64,000 bases of DNA, taken from Lanius collurio (lineage: Eukaryota; Chordata; Aves; Passeriformes; Laniidae). Numbering within the stretch: the stretch's first letter is position 1; the number at the start of each line of letters is the position of its first letter. Of the stretch, positions 29,501 to 44,500 are shown in pieces. The notes under the pieces are model-generated. The model was given only the letters and a program-made list of their open reading frames with translations. It was not told the DNA's origin and ran no database searches. The DNA lies in assembly GCA_020086605.1 (NCBI GenBank), contig JACBWW010000040.1:3906911-3970910 (forward strand), read 5' to 3'. Made by a program: the position numbers and the translations under genes.

Positions 29501-32500
29501 TCCATAATTATTTTGTGTTCAATTTTCTTTATTTTGAATCAGACAACCCTGCTTGATTTAGATGCCCTGGCGAGACACCTTGCTGACTGCATTCGGAGGT
29601 GAGCTTTGCCCACAGCAATTCCACTTGTGATGTGCACTGTGTTCACTGTTAGTGGGGCAGAGCTGACGTTCCTTCTCTCTCTGTGCACTACAGCAGAGAA
29701 ATCCTTGACCATCAGGATGGTAACATAGAAGATGATGGGCTCACAGGGCTGCTTCGCCTCGCAACCAGTGTTATTAAGCACAAACCACCCTTCAAGTTTT
29801 CTCGGGAAGGCCAGGTGAGAAGGACACTGAATGACCACTAAGAGATCAAAATACCACATTTTCATTGCAGGGCTCAGTATATGAAAGTACATCATCTTTC
29901 TAGGCTTAGGATGATGGACAAACCCACACTTACTCCTTTATTAACAAGTAGCATGTACAGTCCCTTCTCTTTCTAACTATATTTAATTCCAGAATAGATT
30001 TCTTATAGCCCTGAAGTTTTGTTTATTTTCATTTGTTGTCTTTAGATGTTTTTACTCTTGATCAGCATTAACTGGTTTAAGTCCTTAACAACAGCTGGTT
30101 TTGACCAAATCCTGGGACAGTCTGATCTAAAAGTAACATTTAAGCACCAGGTCTGTGCAGTGGCAGAGATCTGTTACAAAAATATTACATTCCACTTGTG
30201 CTTGGAAGGTAGGAGAGTGGTGAGGCAGGGGAGGTTGCTAAAAAACTTTCATGTTGTTTTTGAGAACTGCATTGTCTTTAAAAAAGCAAATTGTGTGTAA
30301 AAACCAATTTAGAATGACGTTTTTTTCTTCAGACTGTGCAGAACTTATTGGGCCTTTAGTGAGGTTTCAACTGAAAAGTAGGCCCTGGTGTCTAATGACA
30401 TTGTTTATATCTTGTCTGTTTATTCTGTTACCATAAAATGGCCCTGAAGGTAATTTGATTGTCCAAATGTGACAGCATCTTAAAAGGCTGCTCCTGTAGT
30501 TCTACTGGATAAGTGTATTTAGAGTTTGCAGAGTAAACTGGACTAAGAATTCAGTTCACAGAGTGCAGCATCAGGGAGAATGTGCAAATTAAAAGAGAGC
30601 TATGCAAAGGTCAGATTTATGTAGCTTGGATGTATGGAATGTTTAAGAAGAAAGGAGAGGGAAAACTAAGCAGAAAGGGGTGATGCTGTCCAGAATCCTA
30701 AAGTACGTGGTGTGCATGGAGTGTATCACAGGGAGGCCAGGAATGTGCAGTGATGAATGTGAACAGAGCAGTGTCCACAGCAAACTCCTCAAAAAGAGTT
30801 TGGCTTTACTGAGAGATGGGGATTTAGTACCTTTCCTAAAACTAAGTCTTCATCTAGTATTAATTTTTTTAATTGTGTATAATTTAAAAAGATGTTAACT
30901 GCACATTGCAAAGTGCATTAGTGAAGAGGTTTGTGTCCTGTTCAGTGCAGTAGAACAGGACTGTGAAATCACCTCTCTTCCCTCTGGGCAATTTCAGTGT
31001 AAAAATTTAATATATAAAATATACTGTGAAGTATAACAGCTGGATTGGCAGCTTGTGCTCTACAAGTGGGGAAAGAATTGTGTCCCTTTTTTTTCTTTTT
31101 TTTTTTCTGTGTAGAAAGGAAATACCCAAGTTCAGACGGCTGCATGTCTTTTTTAGTGTATTATCTGGCATGGTAGAGATAAATAACAGTGTGAAATATG
31201 TGTCCATTGTCCAAAGGCAACCTGACCTGCTGCAACAGTGCTTTGTGTGTGATACAGGTCTGGAAAGTCTGCACAAGTTCCTAGAAAACTGTTAATACAT
31301 GTTTTATCTTCTAAGAATCCATTCAAGATGCTAAATGTGCCAATTTAACTGTTTTCCAGGAGTTTCTGAGGGACATCTTCAATCTGCTGTTCTTGCTGCC
31401 CAGTCTGAAGGACAGGCAACAGCCAAAGTGCAAGTCCCACTCCTCCAGGGCTGCTGCTTACGACTTGCTGGTGGAAATGGTGAAAGGCTCTGTGGAAAAC
31501 TACAGGCTGCTCCACAACTGGGTCATGGCACAGCACATGCAGTGTAAGAACCTCAGTTACACACAGCTTTGGAGTGTTTTGTGGCCACTGACACTGCTCT
31601 GGGAATTCCACTTTTTAGCTCTGCTATTTATCCCCCGTTACCTGGGGTAGTGTCACACAAGCATTGGCATCTTTTGCTCACCTGCCAGATTAATTCCTGT
31701 AATAATTTCCCTATCACCTGTTCTTAAATATGGGTTATTTAGAGTGTGTGGTCCTGTTAAATGACATGTACACACAGGTAACATTGGATTTTATGTGTTT
31801 CATCCTCTTGTGCTGGATTTAATTTCCCTTTTTCCTTTCCAACGTGAAGAAACACGGAATATCTGTACATAAACCACACTGAGGTACTGGAATTGTGCTG
31901 GCTGTGAACAGCACTGTGATGTTTTCAGAGTGTGATATCATTGTAGTTGACTTCAGTCTGTACCCACATATCTGCATAAAGCAGTTTAGCTGTGCCTCTT
32001 GGCTTCCATGCTTCCTGCCTTTTGGAACCACAATTCCTGTATACAGTATGGAAATCACCAAAATTTGGAGTTAGTTAATATTTTATCTTTGATTTGCAAA
32101 TCCTCATTATGCATTTTTAGCTTGCTAGATTTCCTTTCACATGCCCAGTTTAAATTCCTGTGACCTGAGGTTCTGTAATTTATTACAGTCTATGGAATTG
32201 ATTTTAGTGCCTTACAATTCAGGAAGCAAAAGAGAAATCTGATCACAATAATGCTTTTGTGTTCTAGTCTCTTATGCCTGGGGCCTTCCAAGGGCTCTTG
32301 TGCTCAGAAGAAATATTATGAAGAATATATTTTATGAAAATATTGGATATTTATGTTTGCTCTGAGCACATTATCTGCTGCTGAGGTTGTCTGTATCTCT
32401 CCAGGTGCAGTCATTCATTTTTTACAATCAGTATTTTCCTCACTCCTAATCTCAGTAATTCCTTGGTGTGGAAGTTTTCTGTAACATTTACCACAGTTGT

Positions 32501-35500
32501 TACTTTTTTCAAACACTCTTCTCTGGATTGTTGCATCCCAAGTTCTCCAGAGCCATCTGCTCTGTGCTCCTGCTCCATATCCAGTATTTCTCCCTTGCAT
32601 GGATGTTAATTTTGTTACAGCTGACAGAGTGCTGTTGTCTCTGGGATGTGCACTCAGCACAGGACTTGTGATACCTCGTTTGTTTAAGGGCTTGTTATTC
32701 CATTGATGAGATCCAAAGATTGTTGAAACTGAGGTTTTCCACTTTGTTATCCCTATAATCTTACTAGGCTTCAAAAATCTTCGTCTTAGACCGATCTCTC
32801 TGTTCTTCTTAGGAGAAATTTAAAGGACAATATTAGGAATTTCCATCCTGTCTTTGGTTTTAATGTGTTTTCTTAACAGGGAGAGCTCACAATTCATTCA
32901 GGCTGTTCTTACTGAAGAGTAGATTTAGATACCTTCAGTTGTTCATAAAATTTCGTGCAGTGTTATGGATTTTGGCTTCTCTAAAGACTGATAAAACCCT
33001 TTAGTTCAAAGAGCAGGTGCTTTCCAGCAAGGTTAGGATCATGTCTGGTGTTATCGATGGGGCAGGAGCATCATCAGAAGGTGGAATATAGAGAAATGCA
33101 CTGAGGAGGAAAAATTGAGCTTCATTTTGCTTAAATAGAATATGAACATTGCAAGTTTGGTTTCAAGTTTCCCCATCTCTTCCTGAGAAAAGCTGGTTTC
33201 TGTAACTACAGATCAGAATAAAGAAGATAGACATCAACGAGCCTCAAATTTGCCTTTCTAGTTAAGATCTGTATGGAAGAAGGAAAAACTTTATTACACA
33301 AATGCAGACAGTCACTTTAAAAACCCCAGGGTGGGGAACACGGGATTGTCCTGAGAAAGTCCTTGTCAAATTGCTGAATGCTCTTTGTCAGACAGAAGGA
33401 GGTGGAAGATACTCCCAGCTGCTCTGGGAAGTACAAAGAAGTCAACTGATTGCTTTGCAATTCCAGCTTGATGAGCTCTGAGCAGTGATAGATGCTGAGT
33501 CCTTGCATCAGAAAGGGTGAATTAGGATGTTGTAATTTAGGGATTACAGTTAAGGGAGGGAATTTGGGATTATTCTGCCATGCTAAAGACCTTCTTTAGG
33601 AGGTGAAAGTGCAGGGGAGCTTTGTTTCAGCTGGCTGACCAGCACATGGAACCAGGTAACCCGAGGTCACACCAGTGAGATTTGTTGAAACAAGAGAATT
33701 AAACATCTTTCCTTCCCTCCTTGGAGCTTCAGGGCTAATAGTTGTTTTGATGCCAATGCCAAAATGAAGATTACAACTATTATTTGTTGTTCAATAGAAC
33801 ACCTTGTGGGGCTGGTCTCTGAAGATGTGAGGATGCTAAATAGGTTCCCTGAATTTCTGTCTGATAGTGTGAATGGAGAAGAATCCTTAATGAATCTTTC
33901 ATCTGGGATGAAATAATTAAGGATTTAAAGTTTAAATCTTGAACTCCACATAGCTTTTATGGACTGTAAAATAAATAGACTGTTTGGAGGGATGTTTTTT
34001 CCTCTTTGAACATGTACTTCAGTAGAGGTACTGAATTATTTGTGGGACACTCTGTGTTTTTGGAGAATGATATTATTGCAGATGAATAGCAAAGCTGGAT
34101 GCATGGCAGGGTTTTGTGTCTGAATTCTCAGATACCAAGGAAGATGTCTAAGCTGGTTACCATCTTCCTGACTGGCAGGTGAGGAGAATTTCCCCATTCT
34201 TCTGATTTCATGGCAGCCATATCAGAACAAGACTGATTAAAGAGTCACTCGGAACTGCCAAACTTGTCTGGTGCCTCCCTGTATAAGAAATCCATCGCTA
34301 CATCTGGTGTGAAATACAGAAGAATAGAAAGCTTAGAGGAAAAGAAAATGGCCTTTTCAATCTGATTCACTTGTTGCTTTGGGGAGAGCACAGCAAGCCC
34401 CTTGCAGGCCAGAGTGCTGTGACAGGAAGGCTGCTGCTCTATCCAAAGATTTTAAAGATTTTCCTGAGGAATATATAATCCATTTTCCTAAAGAGCAGGC
34501 ACAGTGTGACTCGTGCCTGTAAATGAACAGTGCATACCCAGGTGACATTCTGTTAGTGTGAGCATCAAGCTCTTAATTGTATTTCTAGTTTTGCAAATCA
34601 CACTTTGAATTGATTGTTTTCCTGCCTGTGTGATTCCTGTTTCTCACAGCTTCCCATGCACCTTACAAGTGGGATTATTGGCCACACGATGATGTTCGTG
34701 CTGAGTGTAGGTTTGTGGGTTTAACCAACCTTGGAGCCACGTGTTACTTGGCCTCCACTATTCAGCAGCTGTACATGATCCCAGAGGCCAGACAAGCAAT
34801 TTTCACTGCAAAGGTGAGTGTGGGGCTTGGACAGAAATCTACATTTAGAGTCAGTGCAAATGCTGAAAAAATACAGATTTACTTCTAAGACTTACTTGTA
34901 GATAAAGAATATTTCCTCCGTAGTTAGTTTGCTTTTTCTTCAGTTGGGTTCTTTTGCTGGTGTCTGAAGTGATTTTTTTCTTAAATATGTAATGTAGTAG
35001 GTTCTTAAGGTGGCACTGAAATTAAAAGTTCTAAAAGTCCTATTTCTGTTGCTTTCAACTAGGTTGATTCAGGTTTGGGTTTAAGTGAATTGTCTGTGGT
35101 TTCTTAACTGCTGATTTGCCATTTTGTTAACAAATGTTTTTTTCATGAATATTTATCAAGTCCCAGAGTTTGTATCTAATGCTACCAGAAGTACAGCAGG
35201 TGCTGTAAATTATCATGCATTGGTTAACTTCCAGAAATGCAGTATTTTACTTTTAGTTCTTTATTGTAAGAGAGAAAGCATCATTTTGGTCCCTGACATC
35301 AGCAGGGCAGATAGAATGGGTGAAACACCCTCACTGGCAGTGACCTCATCATTTTCTGTTATTGTTAATTGTTGGTACTTGTCACTTAACTTCTGGAGTT
35401 GCCATTTATAAATGAAAATAAAAAGCTAAATAAGAGATGGTCTGCACATGAAATGCATTGTGGAGAGGGTTGTTCAGAACGCTCACAACATCTGTGAATT

Positions 35501-38500
35501 TAAAAAAATTATTCCAAAACCACTAATACTTTGTAATACTTTCCCAAAAGCTCCTACCTGCAATAAAGTCTTAGAAAGAAGAGTTATTTTTCTCTCAGGT
35601 TTAATGTTGACATGACAAAAAAAAAAGTAAAATAAGTATTAAAACTATAAATGTAAGATAATAGACTGTGTGTTCTTGTACACAATCATTTTTCTTAATG
35701 GGATGTAATAAAGTAATTGGGTTTTTATTTGAATGTTACATCTTTTTAATGTCTGTTTTTGCAAAGTAATAAGCAAAACTATAAAATCTTCTTTTATTAA
35801 TTTATGTTAGTACTCAGAAGATATGAAACACAAGACCACTCTACTGGAACTCCAGAAGATGTTTACATACCTAATGGTAGGTGGGAAAGAGAGTATTTAG
35901 AAAGTATCCTATTTTTTGGGGAGGGTGGGGAAGGCAGGAAAACCATGGCTGAGACAATGGACCAGTTTGAAACTGGGTAATTGGGTGTATTCTCCCAAGG
36001 AAGGATGGTCTGGTTTTTAGAGGAGCCCTCCAGGTAGGAATTTGGGACAGTCCTGCTGTGTCCAGGCCACTTCCCAAACTGATTTTGCTAAACAGTCAAT
36101 AGAAACTGTCCCTGCAGAAATGACCACAGTCCTGTGTATGGATTTTAAATATTGAAGGGATTCTTTGTGCATAGTTCAGGTCAATCAACAGTATTGAATT
36201 ACAGAGGTGCTGGGGATGGGAAGATTCCCCAGTGAGGAAAAAAACCCCATTATTTTTATTCATTGCATTTTCCTTACTCCAATATTTAAAGATTAATGCA
36301 TTGAAATAAAGCAAAATGTTGAGATTCCAGGACCAAACAAAATTAAAGCAGTTCATGGGTGTTCACTGCTGTTAAAACACTGAAACAATTCTGAAATAAT
36401 GAAAAAAACCTTGAGGAGAGTTGAGTGTCTGGACACTGGTTTTGTGTAAGAAATTCACACCACCTTGAAGACAAATGGGGAAAGGCTTCTTGATTTGCAA
36501 TGCTTGCCATGAATCATTGAAATTATTAAATCAGGTGGTCACATAAGAGGAAATAATATAGGAACATAAAGTCTGTAGACATACCACAACTTAAATCTTG
36601 AAGAAAGACTTTATTCTAAAAAAGGCCATGTTTACAGGATACTGCCTTGCTACACGTCCTTAAAAGAAAACAGAGTAAATAAGTCCTGCATTCCCTGTGT
36701 GCCAGGCAGTGGAATGGAGATACATTCTAAAGAACTGCTTTATACTGCAAATTCTTTTCTCTGGCTAAACACATCCTGTTGAAAACTAGATACTAACACA
36801 GGGTCTGAATGAGAATTGAGCAGTTGGCAAGATTTAAGTCAGCAGTGTCCAGAAATACATTAACACAAGCTGATGTTTTCACATTTTATTTTGTGCCAGA
36901 ACAGAGATGCAGGAATTGCAGGTGTTACATCTTCAGCCAAGCTATTTTATTTTAATGCTTCATTTTATGAAGTATTTACTAAATATTTTAATACTTTTTG
37001 ACTGATGATATTTTACTAACTGATATCATGGTAATGGTAATCAATTAGTTAAAAGCTGCTTTGCATTTCATCATTTAAACATTTAAGAAACTATCCTGCC
37101 TAATAAGAATATTGTATGGAAAAGTTTGTCTTTTTAAAAACAGTTATTCATATGTATGTATGTGTATGGTACATCTGTGTAACTTGGAAATAAAAGGGTT
37201 TGTGTTGATTTGGTTTTGTTTGATTTCTTTTATCCAAAGGAAAGTGAATGCAAGGCCTACAACCCGAGGCCTTTCTGTAAAACCTACACCATGGATAAGC
37301 AGCCCTTGAACACTGGAGAGCAGAAGGATATGACTGAGTTCTTCACTGACCTAATAACAAAAATAGAGGAAATGTCTCCAGAACTGGTGAGTTATTCAGA
37401 GGGAGCAAAAGGGAGCTTGAAAACTTACAGATTAGCTCAAATTTCCTTGACAGAATTTATTCATTTGTCCCCAGAAAAACACAGTGAAGAGCTTGTTTGG
37501 AGGTGTTATCACAAACAACGTCGTTTCGTTGGTAAGTGTTCCTTTTCTACCCATGTCTTAAAGATGATTTTTTTCTAATTCTCAAAACAAGTCATTTCAT
37601 TGCTTTTCTATTTATTCAGGACTGTGAGCACGTGAGTCAGACAGCTGAGGAGTTCTACACAGTGAGGTGCCAGGTGGCAGATATGAAGAATATTTATGTA
37701 AGTAGTGCCAGTCTGAGGGGAGTCTCAGTTGCAAAGGGCACAAACCACTGGCACACACTTGAAGGTGTTGATGCTTTTTATCTGCACTTTGGTTTTGGGA
37801 TGTTTTTAGGTTGATATTATGAGGTAATTTAGTTTCATCTTCCCAGTGCAATGTGCTATCTCTGAGACCATTTGCCACTGACTGTTGTTTTACGGTCAAT
37901 AATCACTATTTATTTCTGTTTTAAACATGCTGTGGCCATTTTATGTGAGAACTGTAAATGTCAAAAGATTTAACATCTTCAGGTAGTACTCCTTATTCAG
38001 TTAATTTAAAGCTTACACCAGCATAAGTCTATGTTTTCAAGCTTTTTAAACAACCTTTAATCTCCACACTTGGAATTTTGAATTTAAGGGACTTGGATTC
38101 TTTGAGACAGCTTAGAATATTGAGTACCACTTTTATGAGTCGGATCCTTAATTCTATGTACAGGTTAGCAACTGGTTTTCCTGTCAAACTCTTAGTTCAA
38201 GTGTTTGCTTTTCTGTGAAAAATTTTGGGGCCTTTTCCGACCTTTATTTTCATAACAGGGGGAAATGTTAAAGTAAAATTGAAAGGGAGGGATTTGGAAA
38301 GCAGGCCATGTAAGCACAAGATAAAAATACCCAAAATAAATGTAAACTTCTTTTTTGTTTGTTCCATTCAGGAATCTCTTGATGAAGTAACTATTAAAGA
38401 TACCTTGGAAGGTGACAACATGTACACATGTTCTCATTGTGGGAAGAAAGTTCGGGCTGAGAAAAGGTGTGACTAAGAGGAAATAAATATTCTTAATGTT

Positions 38501-41500
38501 TCTTTTTCGTAAATTACCAGAATTACATTTGGAATAACAGTAATCCTTTAGGAACAGGACTGCTCTTTCATTCAGTTTATATGCTGTAGGCCTATAAGGA
38601 TGTGATCCCTGTGCAAATCAGAAATAAGAAGGAAATCAAATTTCCAAAACAAAGAATCTGAAGTATCTTAGTAAAAGATGATAGGAAAATATTCATGACC
38701 TTTTTTAATTTAAAAAAAAAACAGAAATAAGTACCTATTGAAACATTGGTCCTGGGTTTAAAATATTAAATGCTTTCAAAGGTTGGTTACTCATTATGCA
38801 GAATAATTGCTTAAGTTTTATCCATCACCCTAAATTTCTTAATTAAAAATTGTAGCTTTTAAAATGTTTCTATGTTTGAAAAGTCTGTGCTAAAGAGAGT
38901 AAATAAAAATGTTATGTTGTCTTTGTATTGCAGCTAACAAATTTCTTCATTAGCGTTGGAAAGCCTCATTGTTGTTTTAAATGACATGGGTGAAAGAGGA
39001 ACTTACTTGAAAGTCATTATTGCAAATTTTATGAGATTTAATGCAGGAGATGTTCTGCCTTGAAGCTTCTCTTTTGGAAGATAGGAACTCCCTGCAGTGA
39101 TGGGATTTGCATTGTCAAATTCATTCATGGCTCATTTTATGATACTATTTTAGAAAATTGGTTCCTGCCATATGAGTAAATTTGCTGTCTCTCCCAAGGT
39201 ATAATGGCAGCCTAAATAGAATTGCTCAGTGGGCTAAATGTGACCTTCCTGCTGCTGGTCAGTCTGCCGTGCTCTGGGGCACTATGAGAGCTGGAATTTA
39301 TATTTATGTGTCTTAGCAACAGATCTCCAATGTTACAGTTGAAATAAATGTTTAAAATCTCTGTGAAAATACAATTCACCCTGCTAAGGTTTTGTAAATC
39401 ATGGTTATTTCTGATCCTTTAGGGCATGTTTTAAGAAACTACCTCGTATCTTAAGCTTCAACACCATGAGATATACATTTAATATGGTGACCATGATGAA
39501 GGAGAAAGTCAATACCCATTTTTCATTCCCCTTACGTTTGGATATGACACCCTACACTGAAGATTTCCTCATGGGAAAAAACGACAGGAAAGAAGGTATG
39601 CTCATAAAATGGATTCAGGAAGCTTTAGCTTTTTATCTGTGTATCACCTTCTGTATACAGAACAGAAGCAAATAAAATCAAATAGCTTTAATCAGCCTGT
39701 ATTCCCAAAGTCTCACACTGTATTTCACACAAGAAAAACAGCCAATTTTTAGTTTCATATACTGTTCAATTTGAATTAGTCTTAAATTTGTTTTTAAAAG
39801 ATGAGACAAATTGCAAATAGTTACGTACAGTTTGTGGCTGATGTTGACATTCGGGTGTTTAGGAAATAACTGATTAAATATTGCATTGAATTATTGCAGG
39901 TTTTAAGGAAGATGGTGGATATTTGAAAGAAACTGAGAGTTACGAGTATGACCTGATTGGTGTGACAGTTCACACAGGAACAGCAGATGGGGGCCATTAC
40001 TACAGTTTTATCAGGGACATTGTCAATCCTCATGCTTACAAAAACAACAAGTGGTGAGCTCTGCAATTTATATTTCCATATTCTTAATAACTAAAGCTTG
40101 TTGGCTTTGTTAGATGCAGTTACATAGGGGGTACATCCTGGAGGTTCCTCTGCAAAGCCCAGGATGGTGGACTTTGATAGCTGTCAGGATATTCATTTAT
40201 TAGCCTAAAATTAGTGTGTTGTAGGCAGTCTTGCTTCTTGATGGGACTCGTTCTGAGTTACTTCAGTGCATGAGATTTCCTAGATTGTCTTTCATAAAAT
40301 CTGCTTGGTACCGTGGATAAGGATCCAGCTGCATTTATGGATGTAGAATTTGGGAAAGGGAAGGGACGTGGTATGGGAAAGAAGGAGGGTCCTGCTAGGA
40401 GACACAGGAAAGCAGGGAACCCTCGGCCTGTTATTTTTGGATGTGGTATCTCTGTTTCTCACTGGAGACAAGGTTTCCTCTACTCCTGTTCTCTAGAATA
40501 GCTGGAGCATTTTTGAAACAGGACCAGCTCATGACCTAATCCCTGTTCCAGTGGGGATCCACAGCAGTACCTCCTTCTCTGATCTTCCTAGAAAGAAGTC
40601 ACTTTTGGGAGCAGATTTGCATTTGCTGGGATCTAAACAAGACATGAGAAATTAATGGGAATATTTCGATCTGAGGAATCATTGGAAGTGCTCATTAGGC
40701 TTTATTTGCCCTTAGAGATGAGCAGCAGTTGTTCCAAAGCTGCTTCCTGTCTTGCAGGTACCTTTTCAATGATGCTGAAGTGAAACCCTTCGATTCTGCC
40801 CAGCTCGCTTCCGAATGTTTTGGTGGAGAAATGACTGTAAGTTACGACCCGAATTTTTGTCGTGCTCAACTCTAATCCCTGTTACAATCTGGTACAATCC
40901 AGGTCTTCTATGGGGTTTTAAAAGAAAGCTGTCAGAAGCAGACTGCAGGTATTACTAATGAAGCAAAGTTAGTGAAGTGTCTCTCCAAAGAAGAGCTATT
41001 TCTTTACTGTATCTGGTTTTTATCGTACCATTTATTCAGGTACACAAAAGTGAGTTTGCAGTTAATTTAGGAATCCTTGCTTGGGTGGCTGCTTTGCTCA
41101 GACCATTGACGAAGGAATAATTACTTCAAGCTGAGGTGTATTCTGGAAAAAAAAAAAGAGCATTTTGATCTTTGTCTATGCCTTGTGTCACTGCCTGTGA
41201 CATCAGTTGGAATATTGTTACAGACTATTAATACAAACAACACTCAAATGTTCTCAAGTTGTGTTTGAATTGATCATTATTTATAACTGTGCAAATGGTA
41301 TAAATATATATACCATATACTTTATGAATAACACAGTGTCTTATTAAAGCAATCCTGTGCAGTAGACATCTTTTCTTGTCTGGGAAAGACAATATACTGA
41401 AATAAAACCAAAAAATTCCTTTGTTTGGCAAGTGGATAAAATTCCTTTCGGTGCCTCTAAAGAAGAGGTGTCAGTGAGATGGATGAGCCAGGAAATTGCT

Positions 41501-44500
41501 TGGGATGGAGGTACAGTATTGCATAGCAGATTTGAAAATTCAGAAGAGGTCACTGTAGAAGGAAAAAAAGATACAAGACTGCTTTGAGCAAGAACTAAAC
41601 TGTCAGCAGCCCTCATAAGTGTCTTGAAGTAAATGTGCAAGTGAGCTATCACAAACTGTTAGAAATTAAAGCATTAAAAAGCTTGTAATTAATGGTTTTA
41701 CTTTCTTCTTGACAGACAAAAACTTATGATTCTGTTACTGATAAGTTTATGGACTTCTCCTTTGAAAAGGTATTTCTCTTCCAAACCCTTACTCTATGAT
41801 TATATTTCTGATTTCATGATTTGTCTCTCAAAGCAAAAATTATACAGATTTTTTTTTCTCCAAGACACACAGTGCTTACATGCTGTTTTATAAACGGATG
41901 GAGCCAGAGGAGGAAAATGGCAAAGACTACAAATTTGATGTTTCATCAGAATTGCTGGAGGTACAAGTTGATTTGTTTTAACACCAATTTTAAAACACTC
42001 TAGGAGACCCTAAATACATCAGAAATCTGAATAAACATAGGAAAGCAAAAATAATTTAAATCACTAAGATGACAGTCCTTTCTTTTCACTGCCTTCCTTA
42101 GGAGATTGTCATGGGATAGGAAGGGAATTAGGATTTACATTTTACGTGAATTTTAGACATTTTCTCATTCTGACCTGAATAGGGAATAAATCCCTTTTTA
42201 CCACCTGGAAAATCCAATGTCCCTGCTCCCCCTGGCCAGAAGTGTTGTTTCAGCATCTGCCACATTTTAGATTCTTAATTGAAAAAATCTCTTCATTCCT
42301 AGCCAGCAAATCAGATCATGCTTTTTTTCCTTCTCAGTCTTAAAATTAGTAATAGATTTTATCAGAGTTAAATGTTTAAACTATATTGCTGTGGAAACCA
42401 CTCTGAATTGATTTGATCAAAAACATCACCTTGGGGAGAGGAACAGGAGGACACAGCATGAAATCCTGTTCTGGTTTAATGATGGAGATTCAAATCTTAC
42501 TCTTTAGGAGTTTATCAGAGGTTCTCAGAGCTCATCAAACTTTGGGTTAGACTTCATCTGTGGTTCTTTTTAAACTTGTTGGATCAGTTCTCAAAAATTT
42601 AGCCTAAAACTGTGAATAATTAAATTGTAGAAATGAAATCACAAAAAGAGAAGGTTTGAAGCTCTGTTCTCCAGTCCCGTGGCAGGCAAACCCAATACTT
42701 GCTATAATATGAATAAAACAACTTTGAGCCAGTTCTTTAAAGTGTTTCCAGAAATAATTTTTCATACAAAAAAAAATCGGTTTTGTTAGCCTTGGCAATC
42801 ATTTAAATATTTTTAAAATCATGCTTAAGTAGTGAAATAAACTGCTTTCTTGTATCTGATGGTAGCATTTTTTCTTCAGTGGATATGGCATGATAACATG
42901 CAGTTCCTTCAAGACAAGAACATTTTTGAACATACATATTTTGGGTAAGTTTTTCTTTAAAAATGTAATATTAATGCTTCTTTTCTTCTTGCAGATTATC
43001 ATTATTTATTTTAATTAACAAATAAAATTACTGACTCTAGGTTTATGTGGCAGTTGTGTAGTAGCATCCCAAGCACACTACCAGATCCAAAAGCGGTTTC
43101 TCTGATGACAGCAAAGGTAAGGATTTCCAAAGTATCTCATCTTCTATTAACTATTTCCTTGTTGACATTTTAATTAATGCATTCTAAATTAATGGTGCCA
43201 TTTTTTTTTCCAGTTAAGCACTTCCTTTGTACTAGAGACATTTATTCATTCAAAGGAAAAGGTATTCTATTTACTTGTAAATTCTCATTAAGTAGCTGCA
43301 TGAATCTAGTGAAAAGCATATTTGTACTGCTCATTTTACAAGTGGGATTTTGAGCTGTAAAAGTAGCATATATGATGCAAAGTTAATGTTTAGAGAGTCA
43401 TTTACCACATTTATAGTGAGCACTGCACAATGGAATATAAAATGTATGTGAAAATGTATGGACTGGCATTTTTCTGTAGGTGCAATGTATTATTCATAAA
43501 ATGTTTATTGTCTATAAAATGTTACATTGTTTATAAGATTTGGTGCTTTATTGAACCATTTAGAAATGTTTAAAGATTATGCTGGAATTCATTATTTGAA
43601 GTTACAGTTTTTTCTGTATTTCTTTTCACAGCCTACAATGCTTCAGTGGATTGAACTGTTAACAAAACAGTTTAATAACAGTCAGGCAGCTTGTGAAGTA
43701 AGTGACTTAGGAACTCAGCAAAGTACAAACCAACTTTCTATATATTGTTTAACTTTCCTGGAGGTTCGTATCCCTGGAATATTTTGGACTATGAACTACT
43801 GTATTTGGTATATTTGTGCTCTATGAGATGAAATTCATCCTCTCTGATTACTGCAGATTCTGGGGAATGATTTAACTTTTATTTGCAGAAACCTCTGTTG
43901 AGACCACAGGCCAAAATAATTTTGTCACTGGAATAAGAGAGAACCAGTGTCACAAACTCTTGATTTGATTAATTATTATTTGATTAATTATTGCGCAGTG
44001 ATTTGTGTAATTAAGACATGTTTAGATTAAGTCACACAAGAGACGTGGAAATACAGACCAAGAATTTGCTGAGGTCTTGTTGAAAGCAATTTTGAGATAC
44101 TGAAGAAAAGTTTGAGAGTGTTTCTGTGATAATATAAATGTCCAAGGAGCCCAGCACAAACTGTGTCCTGCATTAGACTTTATTCAGTAGAAAGGAATTA
44201 AATCCATTATTCTTTTCTAAATTGATTCTAGGTTGATAAATTATGTGACATTCAGTATTTGGATGTACAGTTGTCTCAGTGGGGTATAGTCCTAAGATGT
44301 TTGAGTGAAGACATTTACTATAGTAAAGAATACTTGGGTACAATTAAAATAAAAGTAAGAATGTTGATTCTTTATTTTAAACTGTCTTTCCTTGGGACTT
44401 GAACAAAATTCTGGAAGTCAGAAGACTGAGCTGTATTATTTGCTGAGTCTGACTTGGAATGAGTCATTCTCTGTTAGTTTTATACTTTTTGGGTCTCTGG

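Noticed and set aside
31544..34649. A nested gene or RNA in the longest intron
   Set aside because: Scanned both strands for long frames, repeat ends and tRNA-like boxes and saw nothing supportable.
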